Shown here: piece by piece, positions 1 to 11,436 of the stretch
Position numbering within the stretch: position 1 is the first letter of the stretch
How the letters are laid out: the number at the start of each line of letters is the position of its first letter
Assembly: GCA_031216915.1 (NCBI GenBank)
Contig: CM062297.1
Span: forward strand, 178,984,356-179,048,355
Reading direction: 5' to 3'
DNA: 64,000 nt
Source: Pictodentalium vernedei
Lineage: Eukaryota; Mollusca; Scaphopoda; Dentaliida; Dentaliidae
Translations under genes and position numbers: made by a program
The notes under the pieces: model-generated
What the model was told of the DNA's origin: nothing
The model's database searches: none
Seen by the model: the letters and a program-made list of their open reading frames with translations, nothing else

Positions 1-690
1 CTTTATCGTAGGTCGATTTTCATGTCGGTATAAATCAGGGCTGTTCAAGGCTTCTGAATTTGTGAACACAGAAGGATAAATTGAATGATTACGTATCATA
101 TAATTTTAGAAGTGAATGTGATAGGTCGATCCGCATTTACATTGCATTTGGGGGGGGGGGGGGGGCGGCGAGGGGTTCATTGCCACGAGGAGTCCTTTAA
201 TTCAAATACTTTTAAATCATGTTTAAGGTCCTCTTCGACAATTTTCAATAGTTTTCCTATTTTAAGATCGTTTTTGGTAAGGTGGTAAGTTTTGGTATAT
301 AGCTATGATTACCGATGTCACTTCTGAGTGAAATAGATGATTACCAACGAGAACTCATGTTATAGTGAAAGTTACAAAACTAGTTCCTTACATGGGGTCT
401 GGACCGAGGTCCAAGCCAAATTTACTCGTCGAATTTCTTACATTTCACCCTAAACTCTGAACGAGTTGAAGATTCGATTAATCATTAAGATCCCAAACTC
501 GACAAACGATGTAAAAATGGACCGAGAAACAAACACAGACCACAATAAGGCCTCGAATTACGCAGTTTAGAATACCGCGTCGTTGCTTTACGGGTCACTC
601 GTGCTCAAAAATAGTTCTCAATGACATGAATGTTTTGAAGCATTCTATTCTAGAATTTAATTGAAACAATTATTCCCAGCTCGTTATAAG
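1..690. other. non-genic stretch with a poly-G tract
   Basis: No coding region is supported. A run of about 17 G lies near 150-166. The short open frames here read through low-complexity or AT-rich sequence and resemble nothing I recognise. Confidence 0.5.
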
Positions 691-797
691 TTATCTTGGG
701 CAACATCCAGGTTTCTTTGTGATTTAATACTCTGATGTCTTTAAGAGAGACATCCAGGTATTAAATCTCTCTGTACCCTGGGTGTTGTCCGAGATAA
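691..797. repeat. imperfect inverted repeat (hairpin)
   Basis: The arms TTATCTTGGGCAACATCCAGG and its near complement at 777-797 match at about 18 of 21 positions. An inner pair, ATTTAATAC/GTATTAAAT, continues the fold. It looks like a small foldback element or MITE remnant and is followed by a poly-C tract (about 809-823). Confidence 0.5.
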
Positions 798-1606
798 TGA
801 ATTGTACCCCCCCCCCCCCCCCCACCCCCACGCTTAGAAATTATGTCAAGATGTAAGTGTGCTTCAATAAACACGATAAACGATAAAGCTAACCTCCAGC
901 ACTGAGCCCCAAATTAGGAGGCAAAAGCGTCGTAATATGCAATCTATCGATCGATGCGAACGCGAACAACGTGCGAATGTTCGAAGAGCGAGAAGACAAA
1001 AATGCCAATGAACTGCAGTCAAATTTCGAATCCTTCAATGAAGAAAATTGGGGAAAGAATTTTTTTCTCAAGATTTCAGATTGACCCTCCATGACACCAA
1101 TTTAATTCAATGCACTTTGAAACATTTCCATGCAATATCTGCACAAGCCCAAAGTTTGCGAGAGCTTACAAGTTTTTTTATTAGTATTACCTACAATTAC
1201 CTTCATATTTTAGAATCGCCGGCGTCAATGTCATTTGTTTCGGCTACTTTTGGCTACTTTAGCCAATCAGAAGACGCTTTCAATGCTGATAAAGGGGTAA
1301 TAAATTATATTATTGCACCTGCTTCAAACGGACGACCTTAGGTCTGTGTTCAAGTTTCTCGCCAGAATACAACTGCACACACATGAGACAACATCCGGGA
1401 TGTTATTGCATGATCATGACTTAGTTTAAGCAGAGGCAGACTGGCCGTATGGAAATTTTCCGGTGGGCCCCCCTATTGGTGGCAACTGTGGCCCTCAATA
1501 TCGATGCAGCCCAACACCTATTGGTACATGAAAATGGACTCCTCGTAGCAATGAATCCCGTGTCGTTCCTCCTTCGTGAAAATGACCAAAAGGTGAAATG
1601 GAGCTG
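798..1606. other. no recognisable gene
   Basis: There is a poly-C tract at the start. Around 915-1013 a short plus-strand frame is rich in arginine and glutamate, but it ends quickly and has no recognisable partner sequence. Nothing else is supported. Confidence 0.4.
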
Positions 1607-2160
1607 ATTGCGAAATGGATCTGATTGCAAAGACTACCGGTATATCAAAATGCCCTCTCTGTGGACTACAAATGGCAGTTCACGTGGAGAGCATTTCGAT
1701 ACACCAGCCATCTAATCTGCAATTGATCTCTCAGATGCTTTCAGTTCGAAAAATAACAATTTTCTCCCATTGGTTCGAACTATGGTCGGCCCGATGTACC
1801 AGAAGCCCCTGGTACCATTTTAGCCTAATGAGCGACGAAACTGATACAAAAATGCCACCGAAATGCCCTAACTGTGGACTACAATTGGCAGTCCACGTGG
1901 AGGGCATTTCGGTCTCAGATGCAAGGAAACAGCATTCTTTCAGTTCGAAAAAATATCAATTTTCTCATATTGGTTCGAACTAGGGTCGGTCCGATGGACA
2001 GACGCCCCTTTGTTGCAACCATTTTAGACTAATGAGCGACGAAAGTGATACAAAAATGCCACCGAAACACCCTTTACGTGGACTGCCATTGGTCGCTCAG
2101 ATGATAGGACGTAGCGTTCTTTCTCTGTAAAAACTTTAAAAAGCAAATTTTTCTCCCGAA
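1607..2160. repeat. three-copy tandem repeat, ~200-bp unit
   Basis: Three units begin near 1625, 1830 and 2036. Each carries 'atgagcgacgaaa.tgatacaaaaatgcc', then an inverted segment in which TGGCAGTCCACGTGGA is flanked by AAATGCCCT/AGGGCATTT, then 'tttcagttcgaa' and 'ggtcggtccgatg'. The third unit is shorter. Open frames here are by-products of the repeat. Confidence 0.7.
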
Positions 2161-2508
2161 CATGAGCCACCCTTGGTGCATTTCCCGGTAACTTTTTTTG
2201 ACCCTGTCCGCCCCTAAATTTAAGCAATAAGTATTTGCAAATTATGTTGTATGTATACAATACATAAAATAAACGTCACAAAGGAAAAAAGAAAATCAAG
2301 ATACAGCAGTGTACAATATTGCAAATACATATAACGCTGGCCAAATTGCTGAGGAAAGGAGGATTCGACAGAAAGCTTATAGCTTATGTAAGTTGTCTCC
2401 CTAACGCCTATATAAGTTCGCTCATCTATGTGGTGTAGGTAAGAAGGTAGACACATATATCACTGTCTGGAGGCTGAGATCACACTTATTAGTTAGAATC
2501 AGTTGATT
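2161..2508. other. no recognisable gene
   Basis: AT-rich non-coding sequence. No repeat family from elsewhere in the window was seen here. Confidence 0.4.
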
Positions 2509-2756
2509 TTAACGCTTTAGCCAAAGCAGGCGATATCAAAATTTATTATTTTAAATAATTGTTTTTTAAATTTTTCCCAAAATTTCAACAAAACCATATC
2601 ATGTGACCCCTCATTGGAACGAGCTGAATGAGCTCGTTCCAATGAGGGGTCACATAATGTGGTTTTGTTGAAATATTTTGAAAAATTAATTTTTTAAACT
2701 GCTCAATTTGCATATTACGTGGGCGGATGCGGGCGATTCGTTAGGTAAAGCGTTAA
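2509..2756. mobile_element. palindromic piggyBac-type MITE, copy 1
   Basis: It is bounded by TTAA on both sides, with ends of the CGCTTTAGCCAA / GGTAAAGCG type. The centre is a long palindrome built on CCCCTCATTGGAACGAGCT and its complement, flanked by AAACCATATCATGTGA. TTAA target sites and CCCTTTACC-type ends are hallmarks of the piggyBac superfamily. There is no transposase inside. Confidence 0.75.
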
Positions 2757-3194
2757 TTAAAGCCAGCGGTCGACACCGAGACCCGAGAACGTCACTTACC
2801 CACATACCCACAAACGCAAACAAACTTGTCTACAGTCTCGAGGAATGTAAACCTTTTGGCAAATAAATTAACTGCCGTCTCTACACGATTAGGAAATCCA
2901 AACACCACATACAAAACCAATCACAAATAAAGAGGTGCGACGTCCCCACCCAGAACTGCACAAGTGAAACAGTATAAGGTAACTTTATTCATGAACAAAA
3001 TGGAGGAAGGGGATTCAGTCCACCAGACAACGTCGTATGAGATTGTTTAAACTTAACACGAGAAGGAGGGAAGAGTAGAGAAGGAAATAAATAAAAAGGA
3101 GGCCATCTTGAATACAGGATGCATTACCTATGAATTGTAAAAAGTCATTCTGCACCGTGTTTAAAGTAAGAGTTTAATGATCGGAAAAGAGTCA
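2757..3194. other. no recognisable gene
   Basis: Intergenic or intronic sequence with no supported feature. Confidence 0.4.
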
Positions 3195-3555
3195 GATCAC
3201 GTGATAAATTATATTATCAAATGGCTTCTCCGTTTTCTCGGTGTATTACCGTTTCATATTTTCAATAAATATTAATTACTGCTTCATAACACCTTCAGTT
3301 TATTTGACTGGTCAATTTCAAAAGAACGCTTTCTGATTGGTTACCACGAAAAAGATCTATATCAAATTATTGCGCGTGTAAATAGAACTATTTCAAAACA
3401 TAAACAAAGCCACGACGTCTGATTTTATTAGTTATAAACATTCACTAAAATCCCAATAAAAAGAAATGTATAAATACTTTAAAATTAGTATTTCTAACGC
3501 CCAATTGTAGAACTATAATTTGTCGCGGTTATGACGTATGGCTACGTGCAGCTGT
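3195..3555 (+). repeat. dispersed repeat X, copy 1
   Basis: This ~360-bp sequence recurs in the same orientation at 9335-9685. Shared landmarks include 'cttctccgttttctcgg', 'tcaataaatattaatt' and 'gcgcgtgtaaatagaact'. It contains a TATA-like 'gtataaatac' near its end, so a solo-LTR or promoter-bearing repeat is possible, but no termini were found. Confidence 0.6.
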
Positions 3556-3904
3556 GACACGTCACAGTCAAATGCATGATGTTCAAGGTGAAATTCCATT
3601 TTTAACCCTTCTTTTCCTATCTAAAAGATGTGTTTGTAGTACCTGTGGTGTCATACGATAAACAGAATATGAAATTCGTGTTTTGACCAAACGCTGTTTA
3701 TGACACTCGTCTACGAATTTCCCATTTTGCGTCGCCAGAGGCTCAGCAAAACGGAAAATTCTAAGATTCGTTTCATAAATAGAGTATGACCAAAATCCAC
3801 ATCCCATATCCTCTATTTATCATGATTATATAAACGTACACGGAAGTATGTTACGAATGAGCCGTCATTTAAAATACCTGATATTAAGGCAGAACATACC
3901 GAGG
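3556..3904. other. no recognisable gene
   Basis: A 74-codon minus-strand frame (3583-3807) resembles nothing I know. Nothing else is supported. Confidence 0.35.
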
Positions 3905-4168
3905 GAGGAGTATTTGGGGTGGAATCAACGACCCGAGTTAGTGTCTTTACTGTATTCCACGTGCTTCGTGAAATACAATAAAAACTCCCAACAGGATCGT
4001 TGATTTCTGTTCCTCGTACCCTACTAGACTTGTTTTCTTTATTTATACACGATTAAATTTGAACTAAATGAATGAAGCTGATATTTTTAACACTTACGCT
4101 TCCGAAAGCGACTATTGTCACCTACTTTATTTTGATTATATTTACGTTCGTTTATGCGCAGATCAAAC

Positions 4169-4232
4169 CTACCATCTCATTAATTGTTGGAAAGGCCTCT
4201 GAGAGCCCTTTCCAACAATTAATCAGATGATA
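4169..4232. repeat. hairpin, ~26-bp arms
   Basis: ATTAATTGTTGGAAAGG and its exact complement CCTTTCCAACAATTAAT are separated by about 11 bases. It may be a very short foldback element. Confidence 0.6.
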
Positions 4233-4331
4233 GAGTTTCAAGTATGTCATAAATCTTAATAAACCTCCTCGCACACAGGCGTACGTGGAGGTCCTCCATA
4301 TATGGCTAAAGCGGGCGTGGCTGTAAAAGGG

Positions 4332-4582
4332 TTAACCCTTTACCTAACATGAAAAGCAGACGACACTTGGAAAAAAAATTCTTGAATAGCTAATTTTTTT
4401 CATTTTTTGTCTCAAAAACATAGGTTATGACCCCTCGTTGGAACGAGCTCGACGAGCTCGTTCCAACGAGGGGTCATAAACTATGTTTTTGAGACAAAAA
4501 ATGAAAATATTTTGAAAATTAACTGGCGATTTTTGAGAATAGCGCTGGCCGGTTTTGGCCGTTACGTTGGGTAACGGGTTAA
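4332..4582. mobile_element. palindromic piggyBac-type MITE, copy 2
   Basis: TTAA lies on each side, with ends CCCTTTACCTAAC and GTTGGGTAACGGG. The central palindrome carries CTCGTTGGAACGAG and CTCGTTCCAACGAG, so both arms have the same variant relative to copy 1. It is inserted within repeat Y. Confidence 0.8.
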
Positions 4583-4840
4583 AGACAAATATCATATTCA
4601 GCGGCCTGTTCAAATTCTCACTTGACACCGTGCTGAGTCGAAGCATTTCATTTTCGGTATAACGTCACTCAGATGCTTAACGAACAATCAGCCGTGTGCT
4701 TACATGACGTTCTAACACGTAGGCCGACTTCCACACGTTGAGTATCTAGCACATTTCTAAATGTACTGTATCCGGCAGAGTTGAATACACACAGAAAACA
4801 TGGTATAAAACATGGAATTGGAGTTTATCGCTGTGGAACA

Positions 4841-5182
4841 GAAGGTTAACACTTTGAAGCATCAACAAAAATAACGGCTGTTAAGCCCTACGTTCAAATG
4901 CAAAAGACTTTCAAGACTTTGAAAACATATTTGTCGGTCCATGGACTTTTTTGGTTAAAAAGGAACCGCAAAGAACCATACGATATAGCGTTGTAAAGGT
5001 TGGGGAGGGGGTGGTGTCCACATCTGTAAATTAATTTACTCTTACCGTAATCTCTTGAATATTTGATTGTTGTTGGAGGCAGGGAGCGAGAAATTGTGTT
5101 TTTATATATTGCAAAAGTATGCCTACATGTGGACGAAGCGGATTTGAATTTGTGAAAATGCACAATCAGAAAACATTTAGGC
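4841..5182. other. no recognisable gene
   Basis: No supported coding, repeat or RNA feature. Confidence 0.35.
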
Positions 5183-5357
5183 TTGGCCGCATCCGCATAC
5201 AAATTGAGCAGTTGAAAAAAGAAATTAAAAAAAATGTCAACAGAACCATATCACGTGGCCCTCACTGGAACGAGCTCGTTGTTAAAAGTTTTTAAAAAAG
5301 ATTTTAAAAATAATTAAAACAACAATTTTGGATGTCGTGTGCATTGGGAAGGGTTAA
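5183..5357. mobile_element. palindromic piggyBac-type MITE, copy 3 (degraded)
   Basis: The left end keeps the 'gccgcatccgc..acaaattgagcagttg' block. The core keeps only one palindrome arm (CACTGGAACGAGCTCGTT), and the right end reads GCATTGGGAAGGGTTAA. The second palindrome arm is largely lost. Confidence 0.6.
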
Positions 5358-5747
5358 ATAAACTTCTATGTGCGTTGCAGTACACCTTTGTGCTATTTGT
5401 TTTAGAAACAGTAACGTAGGCGAGCGAAAAATCGACCACCCCACGTCTTTCGAGGAGAACAATAGGGGGACGAAATAATCGTTTACCGAATTTTACACGC
5501 CTGGACATCCAATGATGCTTTGCGATAACTGCAAAAGACATTTTCGATTTTATGTATGTCCATTATTAAGTGTTCATTGATTATTCCCATTTACCGTGCT
5601 ACTGTTTATCATTAATGATTTTTTTTTGTAATTAAAGTGAGTAATAACCCTTTGGGGCCCCAGAGACCGATTTTCTGGTCCTGGAATATGATACGTCATA
5701 ATTTCATAAAGTAAGATGGCTGAAAATATTAATGGATTTACCCCAAA
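5358..5747. other. no recognisable gene
   Basis: Nothing supported. Confidence 0.35.
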
Positions 5748-6093
5748 ATATTTATTTATTTATTGGAGTTTTAACGACACTTACGACAGACAGGGTCACC
5801 TCGTGTCGGATAGTTTTACGGGTGGAGGAAGCCGGAGTAGAAGGAGAGAATCACCGAGCAACGACTAGCAACTGCCAGACTCCCCAATGTACCAACTCCA
5901 CACAAGCAGGGTTAGCATTGGTTGGAGACCGGTGCACCATCAACGTGCAGTGCGCCTTAGTACACAACGCCACCGAGCCACCACGTGGGAAATCGGGTTT
6001 AAGTGTCTTGCCCAAGGACACAACGCAGTTGCCGCAGGTGGGATTCGAACGAGGACCTCTCGGCTTGCAACCTGAACCTCTGCCTACTGGGCT
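5748..6093 (-). mobile_element. SINE with tRNA-derived head (copy S1)
   Basis: Read on the minus strand, the head has a tRNA-like A box (AGCCCAGTAGGCAGAGG) and B box (CGTTCGAATCCCACC). The shared body follows, including TTGTGTCCTTGGGCAAGACA, and it ends in a (AATA)n tail after CGTTAAAACTCC. The RNA polymerase III head and A-rich tail define a SINE mobilised by a LINE. The duplicated target could not be identified with confidence. Confidence 0.8.
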
Positions 6094-6186
6094 TTATTCT
6101 GAAATAAGATACCACAGCTTGGAGGCTCATATTCAGTGCATGTACTTTGTATTACCACTGAAGTGATATTATCCAGTCTCTAAGGG

Positions 6187-6252
6187 TTTGCCTTGTTACA
6201 ATTTATGGGGGAGTGCCCATAGGCACTCTCCCATAAATTATAACAGGGCAAA
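6187..6252. repeat. hairpin, ~30-bp arms
   Basis: The arms 'tttgccttgttacaatttat' with 'gggggagtgcc' and the complementary 'ggcactctcccataaattat' with 'aacagggcaaa' are separated by 'cata'. It is a small foldback or MITE-like sequence. Confidence 0.65.
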
Positions 6253-8370
6253 GACATGTGTACAAGATATGACAGCCAAAAATAGTTCAGCACTCTACCA
6301 GTTAAAGGCAACATTAATCTATGTTTAGACTAGTCTGTAAATAACAGAGGCAGGGTTCTCCATGAGGATCTGTGCAGGAGGGGCAATGTCTGTGTGTTGC
6401 GTTAAACAAAGTTATTGCTAAAATAGGATCTAATAATCAATGCTTGGACTGGGGATGGTGTGTGGGGGGGGGGGGGGGGGGGCGGGAGGGGGCGGGGGGG
6501 GGGGGGCTTTAAATTAGCCAGCATAGGTATATGTTTATCACAATCTTTCCAGCACCATATGGTCTTTATGTGCTCTGAACGAACGCCATGTGTGTATGGG
6601 CATACTTGAACTTTCTGGTTCATAGAGTTAAAACACGTAAGTACGGTAAGCCAGGCTGGCTAAATAGAATATGTACTTGTGTTGTGGTCCGAGGCTGAAA
6701 GTGACCTTAAACAGCATTAACATGCAAAGGTGAGTAGGCAATTTTGAAACGCAATCATTACAGTTGTCTGGCCTTTGTGATCTATTAACATTCCTGAATT
6801 GGGTGTAGGGTTGAACTGCTATTCATTTATCGACTTAGAATTTCTTGTGGGAACCACGCGGACCCGCTACCCGATGCATATGCGAGGAGGAGGGGGTCCT
6901 GTAATCAAATCCGGAGCCCCTTGGAATCTCGCCATCCTCATTTGATACATAGTGGCCCAATCAATTTGTGATATGCTCATGATGTGACAACCTTGATAGG
7001 GTGTGAAACTTCAGGGTACCCTGCCTTTTGCATAAGGGGGGGGGGGGCGCATTGATAAGTCACCCCCCCCCCCCCAACCCCAATAGCTGAAAGCCTTTCC
7101 GTTACACATCATTTTTCCCCGTTGAATAACCCTGCAGTACATTCTTGTGTCGCCCCATAATCGCCATAAATGTTTTGACAATACAATTCGTATTCCATAA
7201 TAGATTTGGAAATCGCTTTAGATCAGGGAGGTGCACTTCGTATCCATAGAGAAAACGATTTTAGTGATATGAAGTTATGAACCATTTTGTAGGAATGAGG
7301 TTATTTTTATGAGCCAATACGTTTTTGGGTTGGCCAATGAAGGATGGAGTAAAATGAGGTGCAGTAAAATGTTCGGATTGGCCAATGTGGAGTTGGGTAG
7401 GGTGTCCAATGTCAATGTTAATGAGAAAAACCGGAACATTCTTCTTCCGATTCCGAAAACCTCATTCCGCTTATATTGAATGTATTAACACATGACTCAG
7501 ATGTCAATGCGCCCCTACCCGTCCCCCTAACATTAGATGTAGAATTGTACATACTTACCCTCGTGCATTTCATAATCGGATTTCCAATAGACACAGCAAT
7601 TTTCCAGAAGAATGTGGCCTGAAATAATCAGCTGGATGTCGAAAAATGCACAGGAGCAACTGCCAACAGTAAATGGAAGAAAATGGGATGATAAACACGG
7701 TAGACGAATGCGTGGGATTTCAAAAATAAAATTACAGAGTGTGTGATCATTTCAAATTGGCGCTTCCAATTATTTTTTCAGAATGTTTCTAGGGACAGGC
7801 GGACACGGGAACGTATGTAGGTCTGCACTAGATACTCCTGAATCTTACTTGTAGGCTGTAACAACAATAATAGAACTGTGTTAAACAAGTTGACTGCTAA
7901 AATACAACCCACTAACCAACGCCTAAGGGAGGACGGCAGGGCCTTTATTCGCGTCCGACCTCCCCTGGTATCTTACCGGCACCATATGGCCAATACGCGC
8001 GCTGGTGGGGTGAGCGAACGTAAAGTGTGAACACGTGGGCGTACTTGAATTCTCGCTGTAATGGAAAATGACAAATGATATTGTGGTACATATCTATAGA
8101 AATGATCAGAGTAGAAGAACACAGCCCTATTTGGTTAATTTAGAAGACAATTAACAGAAACGAATAAACAATAATTTAATCCATATATTTTCTGCACAAA
8201 AAACCCAGTAATAACTTGCCATTTCAATTTCGAAATTTCATTCAAATATCAATAATAGCAAGAGAGGTAAACAAAAGTTATCGCAAAGTATCATGGGTAA
8301 AAAGGAGTGGGAGTAGCAGATAATCGTCTCAACTACTCATCCATCCTTAGCAACAGTAATAAGTCAGAAC
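6253..8370. other. gene-poor stretch with poly-G/C tracts
   Basis: Long G/C runs lie near 6466-6506, 7036-7047 and 7063-7076. No exon, RNA gene or repeat family of this window is supported. It falls inside or beyond the 3' part of the SLC1 gene; a downstream SLC1 exon was looked for and not found. Confidence 0.4.
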
Positions 8371-8374
8371 AGAA

Positions 8375-8840
8375 CGAGGGTGGACTTCGGGGAACTGGAA
8401 TCAACGACCCTGAGGCGGAGTTTTTACTGTATTTCATGAGTGCCGAAGGCGCTCGCGACATACAGGACAATCTCCGCCAATGTTAAGTTGAGTTCTGTAT
8501 TTATACCAGGATAAAACTTGGATTAATTAGATGAAGCTGAGTTGAGTTCTGTATACTGCCTCGATTAGACTTGATTTAAGTAAATAAAGCTGATATTTAA
8601 AAACAAAATCACCTTCACGATCTGATAACTTGCTTGCTTGACACTGTTTTGTGTCAATGCATTTCATTTCAGTCATAACATCACCCAGACGCGTAACGTC
8701 CAATCAGATGCGTTCTTACATGACGTTTTTAGGCGTAATCCGGATACCACGCGTAGTTTACCTAGCACATTCCCAATGTCTGTATTGGATCGCGTAGCGT
8801 TGAATAAGCATAGCAATCGAGGTATAATTTCTATTCTTAC
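8375..8840 (+). repeat. dispersed repeat Y, copy 2
   Basis: It matches 3905-4110 and 4600-4840 in the same orientation, without the MITE insertion seen there. It ends about 25 bases before an SLC1 exon boundary, within the intron. Confidence 0.55.
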
Positions 8841-8862
8841 GATCAGTAAATCTCAAACTTAC

Positions 8863-9096
8863 GTTGAAGTTGTTGCAAACGCAATCAGCCATGGACGCAA
8901 AATGTCCACGAAGAATTTGAGAGGATTACGTCTGGTGAAAATAAACAACAAAACTGGCATCATGATAACCTGGTGGATGATTATACCAACAGTTACAGCA
9001 AGTACGAACAATCCAGTTTTTCTGAATGTTTCTACTGGTTCTTCGACTTTGGCTACCGATACACATATCAGACTAGCCACGCCTATGGGCGTCAAC
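8863..9096 (-). CDS. SLC1/EAAT-type glutamate transporter, exon (TM7 region)
   Basis: This is a 234-bp internal exon of a sodium-dependent dicarboxylate/amino-acid symporter of the SLC1 family (excitatory amino-acid transporter-like, plasma membrane). The acceptor reads TTTTCCAG/GTTGAC and the donor TTCAAC/GTAAGT, giving phase 2 at both ends. The peptide has LTPIGVASLI, a hydrophobic segment VLAVTVGIIIHQVIMMPVLL, then FIFTRRNPLKFF and WLIAFATTST. In the family this corresponds to the end of one membrane segment, the next helix, the 'TRxNPxKF' loop and the start of the serine-rich hairpin loop. The following exon, expected to begin SSATLP-like, was not found to the left. The plus-strand frame over the same bases is a shadow. 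Confidence 0.85.
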
Positions 9097-9334
9097 CTGG
9101 AAAAATAGTTCATATTAGTGTGATGTTTCAAGTGTATGGATAGAGTTTGAAAACAGGGGAATATTTAACTCTCTAATAACACAGTTTGATGAGTATACTC
9201 GTCCGAAACGTTCTCGAATAACAAAAAATTATCATACTTTTGCTAACAAAAATTCTATGGCCCTTGTCGATTAACATCCAGCAAGACAGCATAAGATATG
9301 TTCTACAGGCAAAAGTTGAAAAAATGATAAAATT
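9097..9334. other. intron sequence
   Basis: Intron between SLC1 exons. No separate feature is seen. Confidence 0.4.
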
Positions 9335-9685
9335 AATTTATTATATGACTTCTCCGTTTTCTCGGGTTATTGCCGTTTCATATTTTCAATAAATATTAAT
9401 TCCTGCCTCAAAACACCTTCAGTTGATTTGATTGGTCAGTTTCCAGAGAACGCTTCCTGACTGATTATTACCGAAAAGATCCGTGCCAAATGAATGCGCG
9501 TGTAAATAGAACTATTTCAAACATCAACAAAGCCACGATGCCTGATTTGTTTGTTATAAGCACATTCACTAAATTCCCAATGCTAAGAAACGTATAAATA
9601 CTTGAAAATTAACATTTATAACGCCGAATTGTGGAACCACAATTTGTCGCGATTAGGACGTTGTCTGCGTGCAGCGTGCTCCTCC
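9335..9685 (+). repeat. dispersed repeat X, copy 2
   Basis: It matches 3195-3555 in the same orientation, with many substitutions. It lies in an SLC1 intron. Confidence 0.6.
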
Positions 9686-9754
9686 CAGGTCCAAGGCCTC
9701 AATCTTTCGTCACACACCCCCCTCCATACTCTATCATATGTATCATATGTCTTT

Positions 9755-10002
9755 TTAACCCTTTACCTAACGAATCGCCGCATCCGCCCGCGTAATATGC
9801 AAATTGAGCAGTTGAAAAAATCAAATTTTTCAAAATATTTCAACAAAACCATATCATGTGACCCCTCATTGGAACGAGCTCATTAAGCTCGTTCCAATGA
9901 GGGGTCACATGATATGGTTTTCTTGAAATTTTTTGAAAAATTATAGAAACATATATTTAAAATAATAAATTTTGATATCGTCTGCGTTGGGTAAAGGGTT
10001 AA
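9755..10002. mobile_element. palindromic piggyBac-type MITE, copy 4
   Basis: TTAA lies on each side, with ends CCCTTTACCTAACG and CGTTGGGTAAAGGG. The core palindrome CTCATTGGAACGAG / CTCGTTCCAATGAG is almost perfect. It is one of the best preserved copies and lies in an SLC1 intron. Confidence 0.85.
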
Positions 10003-10411
10003 CATCCAGAAACGCCATAAACATGTTTTTATACCATGATTACCTATTCTACTATAATAAAAAACCTATGACATAAAATTTACATTTTTACGCAAACCGT
10101 GATGAACACGTGTGTCTATGGTGAACACGCCAGCAATGGGATTTCAGTAGTTAAAATTTACACCCGCAGTGGAACAACATCCAATGTGACCTTTGGTGAC
10201 CTCGACCTGAATGCAAACTTGTCTAAATTTATCGCTCCTTGCCTCGCGAAGAGTGTAATGAAAGCGGCAATTATCGTTTACCTCATAAGATACCAACAAT
10301 TAACAAACATGCGTTGTCCCATGTTAATAAAGCATCCATAACTCGAAATAGTATGTCATTAAAATGAAAAATGCCCCGTGATTTGCGAATTTCGTTTTCC
10401 ATTTCGGTGAT
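10003..10411. other. no recognisable gene
   Basis: An 80-codon plus-strand frame (10099-10341) has no recognisable similarity or coding signs. Otherwise it is intron sequence. Confidence 0.35.
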
Positions 10412-10423
10412 TTTTAGTACGAA

Positions 10424-10781
10424 TTATTTATTTATTTATTTATGTTTACGGCCACATACTTAAACACAATAGCTAATCATGAACGTGACAGTTTTACGGG
10501 TGGAGGAAGCCGGAGTACCCGGAGAGAACCACCGAGCATCGACGAGCAACTGTCAGCTCCTCAACATTCTAACTCTGTTCAAGCTCCGCTCAAGCAGGGT
10601 TACAGCGGCTGAAGACATGTGCACCATCGACGTGCAGTACGCCATAGTACACGGCGTCATCAGCCTCCATGCAGCCAACCGGGATAAAGTGCCTTGCCCA
10701 AGGACATAATGCAGACGGAGGTCGAACTCGGGACCTCTAGCACAGAAGTCCAACAGTCTTCCACTGAGCCAAGGTGCTCCC
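10424..10781 (-). mobile_element. SINE with tRNA-derived head (copy S2)
   Basis: The minus-strand head has A box TGGCTCAGTGGAAGACTG and B box GAGTTCGACCTCC. The body has CCTTGGGCAAGGCACTT, and the 3' module is the AATCATGA/GTATGTGGCC type that is otherwise found under 5S heads. Flanking TTTTAGTACGAA (10412-10423) and TTTTAGAACGAA (10782-10793) are a 12-bp target duplication with one mismatch. Confidence 0.85.
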
Positions 10782-10950
10782 TTTTAGAACGAAATCAGAT
10801 GTTTTGATACAACTTGCCAACTTGGCATCCGACAGCGTGAACACTGGCGATATATACCAAGTAACAAATCTGGTCTTGTAAGAAAGTGTATGATTACTAT
10901 CATAAAGTGGTTTTCAGTGCACATTGCACTATGAAATTAACCGCTGCAAG

Positions 10951-11072
10951 CTAGGGCCAATACTACAGAACTTTTACAATTGTATTTTCTAGTTTTGTAT
11001 TTCTTCCTGTTAATATAACTGACTAAATAAGTCATCAGCCTTTTGAAAGATATGGCAATTTGCCAAGGGAGA
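10951..11072. mobile_element. second palindromic MITE family, half copy
   Basis: It matches one half of the 26320-26555 element ('gggccaatacta', 'cttttacaa.tgtattttctag', 'atatggcaatttgcca') and stops near the palindrome centre. Confidence 0.6.
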
Positions 11073-11227
11073 CAATGAATGGCACGTTGAACATATAATA
11101 TTGCATTTGACAATTTGACGCTGACAGAACGAATGAATAATTAGGCCAAGGCTGTTAATCGTCTACACACATGTTAATTGTAGATAATAGATCAAATATT
11201 CATATTATAACTACAGTGGACTGATTT

Positions 11228-11342
11228 GGTCGCCGTATCACGTCGAGTTGACGGAGTGAGATAGCTGGATCAAACGAGTGGCTTGCCACGAGTGTGATCC
11301 AGCTATCTCACCTCGCCAACTCGACGTGATACTGCGAGATCA
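11228..11342. repeat. long hairpin, ~37-bp arms
   Basis: TATCACGTCGAGTTG...GAGATAGCTGGATCA is mirrored by its complement, with only a few mismatches and an inner GTGGC/GCCAC stem. It is probably a foldback MITE. Confidence 0.65.
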
Positions 11343-11387
11343 TAAACAATGTTAGAGGTGTAAAATAAATTTAAGTAGCAATGTTTT

Positions 11388-11388
11388 T

Positions 11389-11431
<43 letters not shown>

Positions 11432-11436
11432 TTTTA
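11388..11436. repeat. (TTTA)n microsatellite
   Basis: About 12 ATTT units. The same tetranucleotide forms the tails of the SINEs here, so it may be an expanded tail whose SINE has been lost. Confidence 0.8.

Larger units (their letters stand above)
3905..4840 (+). repeat. dispersed repeat Y, copy 1 (interrupted by a MITE)
   Basis: Two blocks (about 3905-4110 and 4600-4840) match 8375-8600 and 8620-8840 in the same orientation. Landmarks are 'ggaatcaacgaccc', 'atgaagctgatattt' and 'tcttacatgacgtt'. MITE copy 2 and a hairpin lie between the two blocks in this copy. Confidence 0.55.

Noticed and set aside
915-1013. Arg/Glu-rich short frame reminiscent of Helitron-type N-termini
   Set aside because: Too short and without any downstream helicase or Rep sequence.
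1607-2160. Possible CRISPR-like array
   Set aside because: Three ~200-bp tandem units without short repeats and unique spacers, in a eukaryotic setting.
6340-6400. Possible next SLC1 exon (TLPLLHRS-like peptide on the minus strand)
   Set aside because: Its phase does not fit the phase-2 end of the preceding exon and the similarity is only three or four residues.
8638-9108. 156-codon plus-strand frame
   Set aside because: It lies opposite the SLC1 exon, which has splice sites and family motifs on the minus strand.
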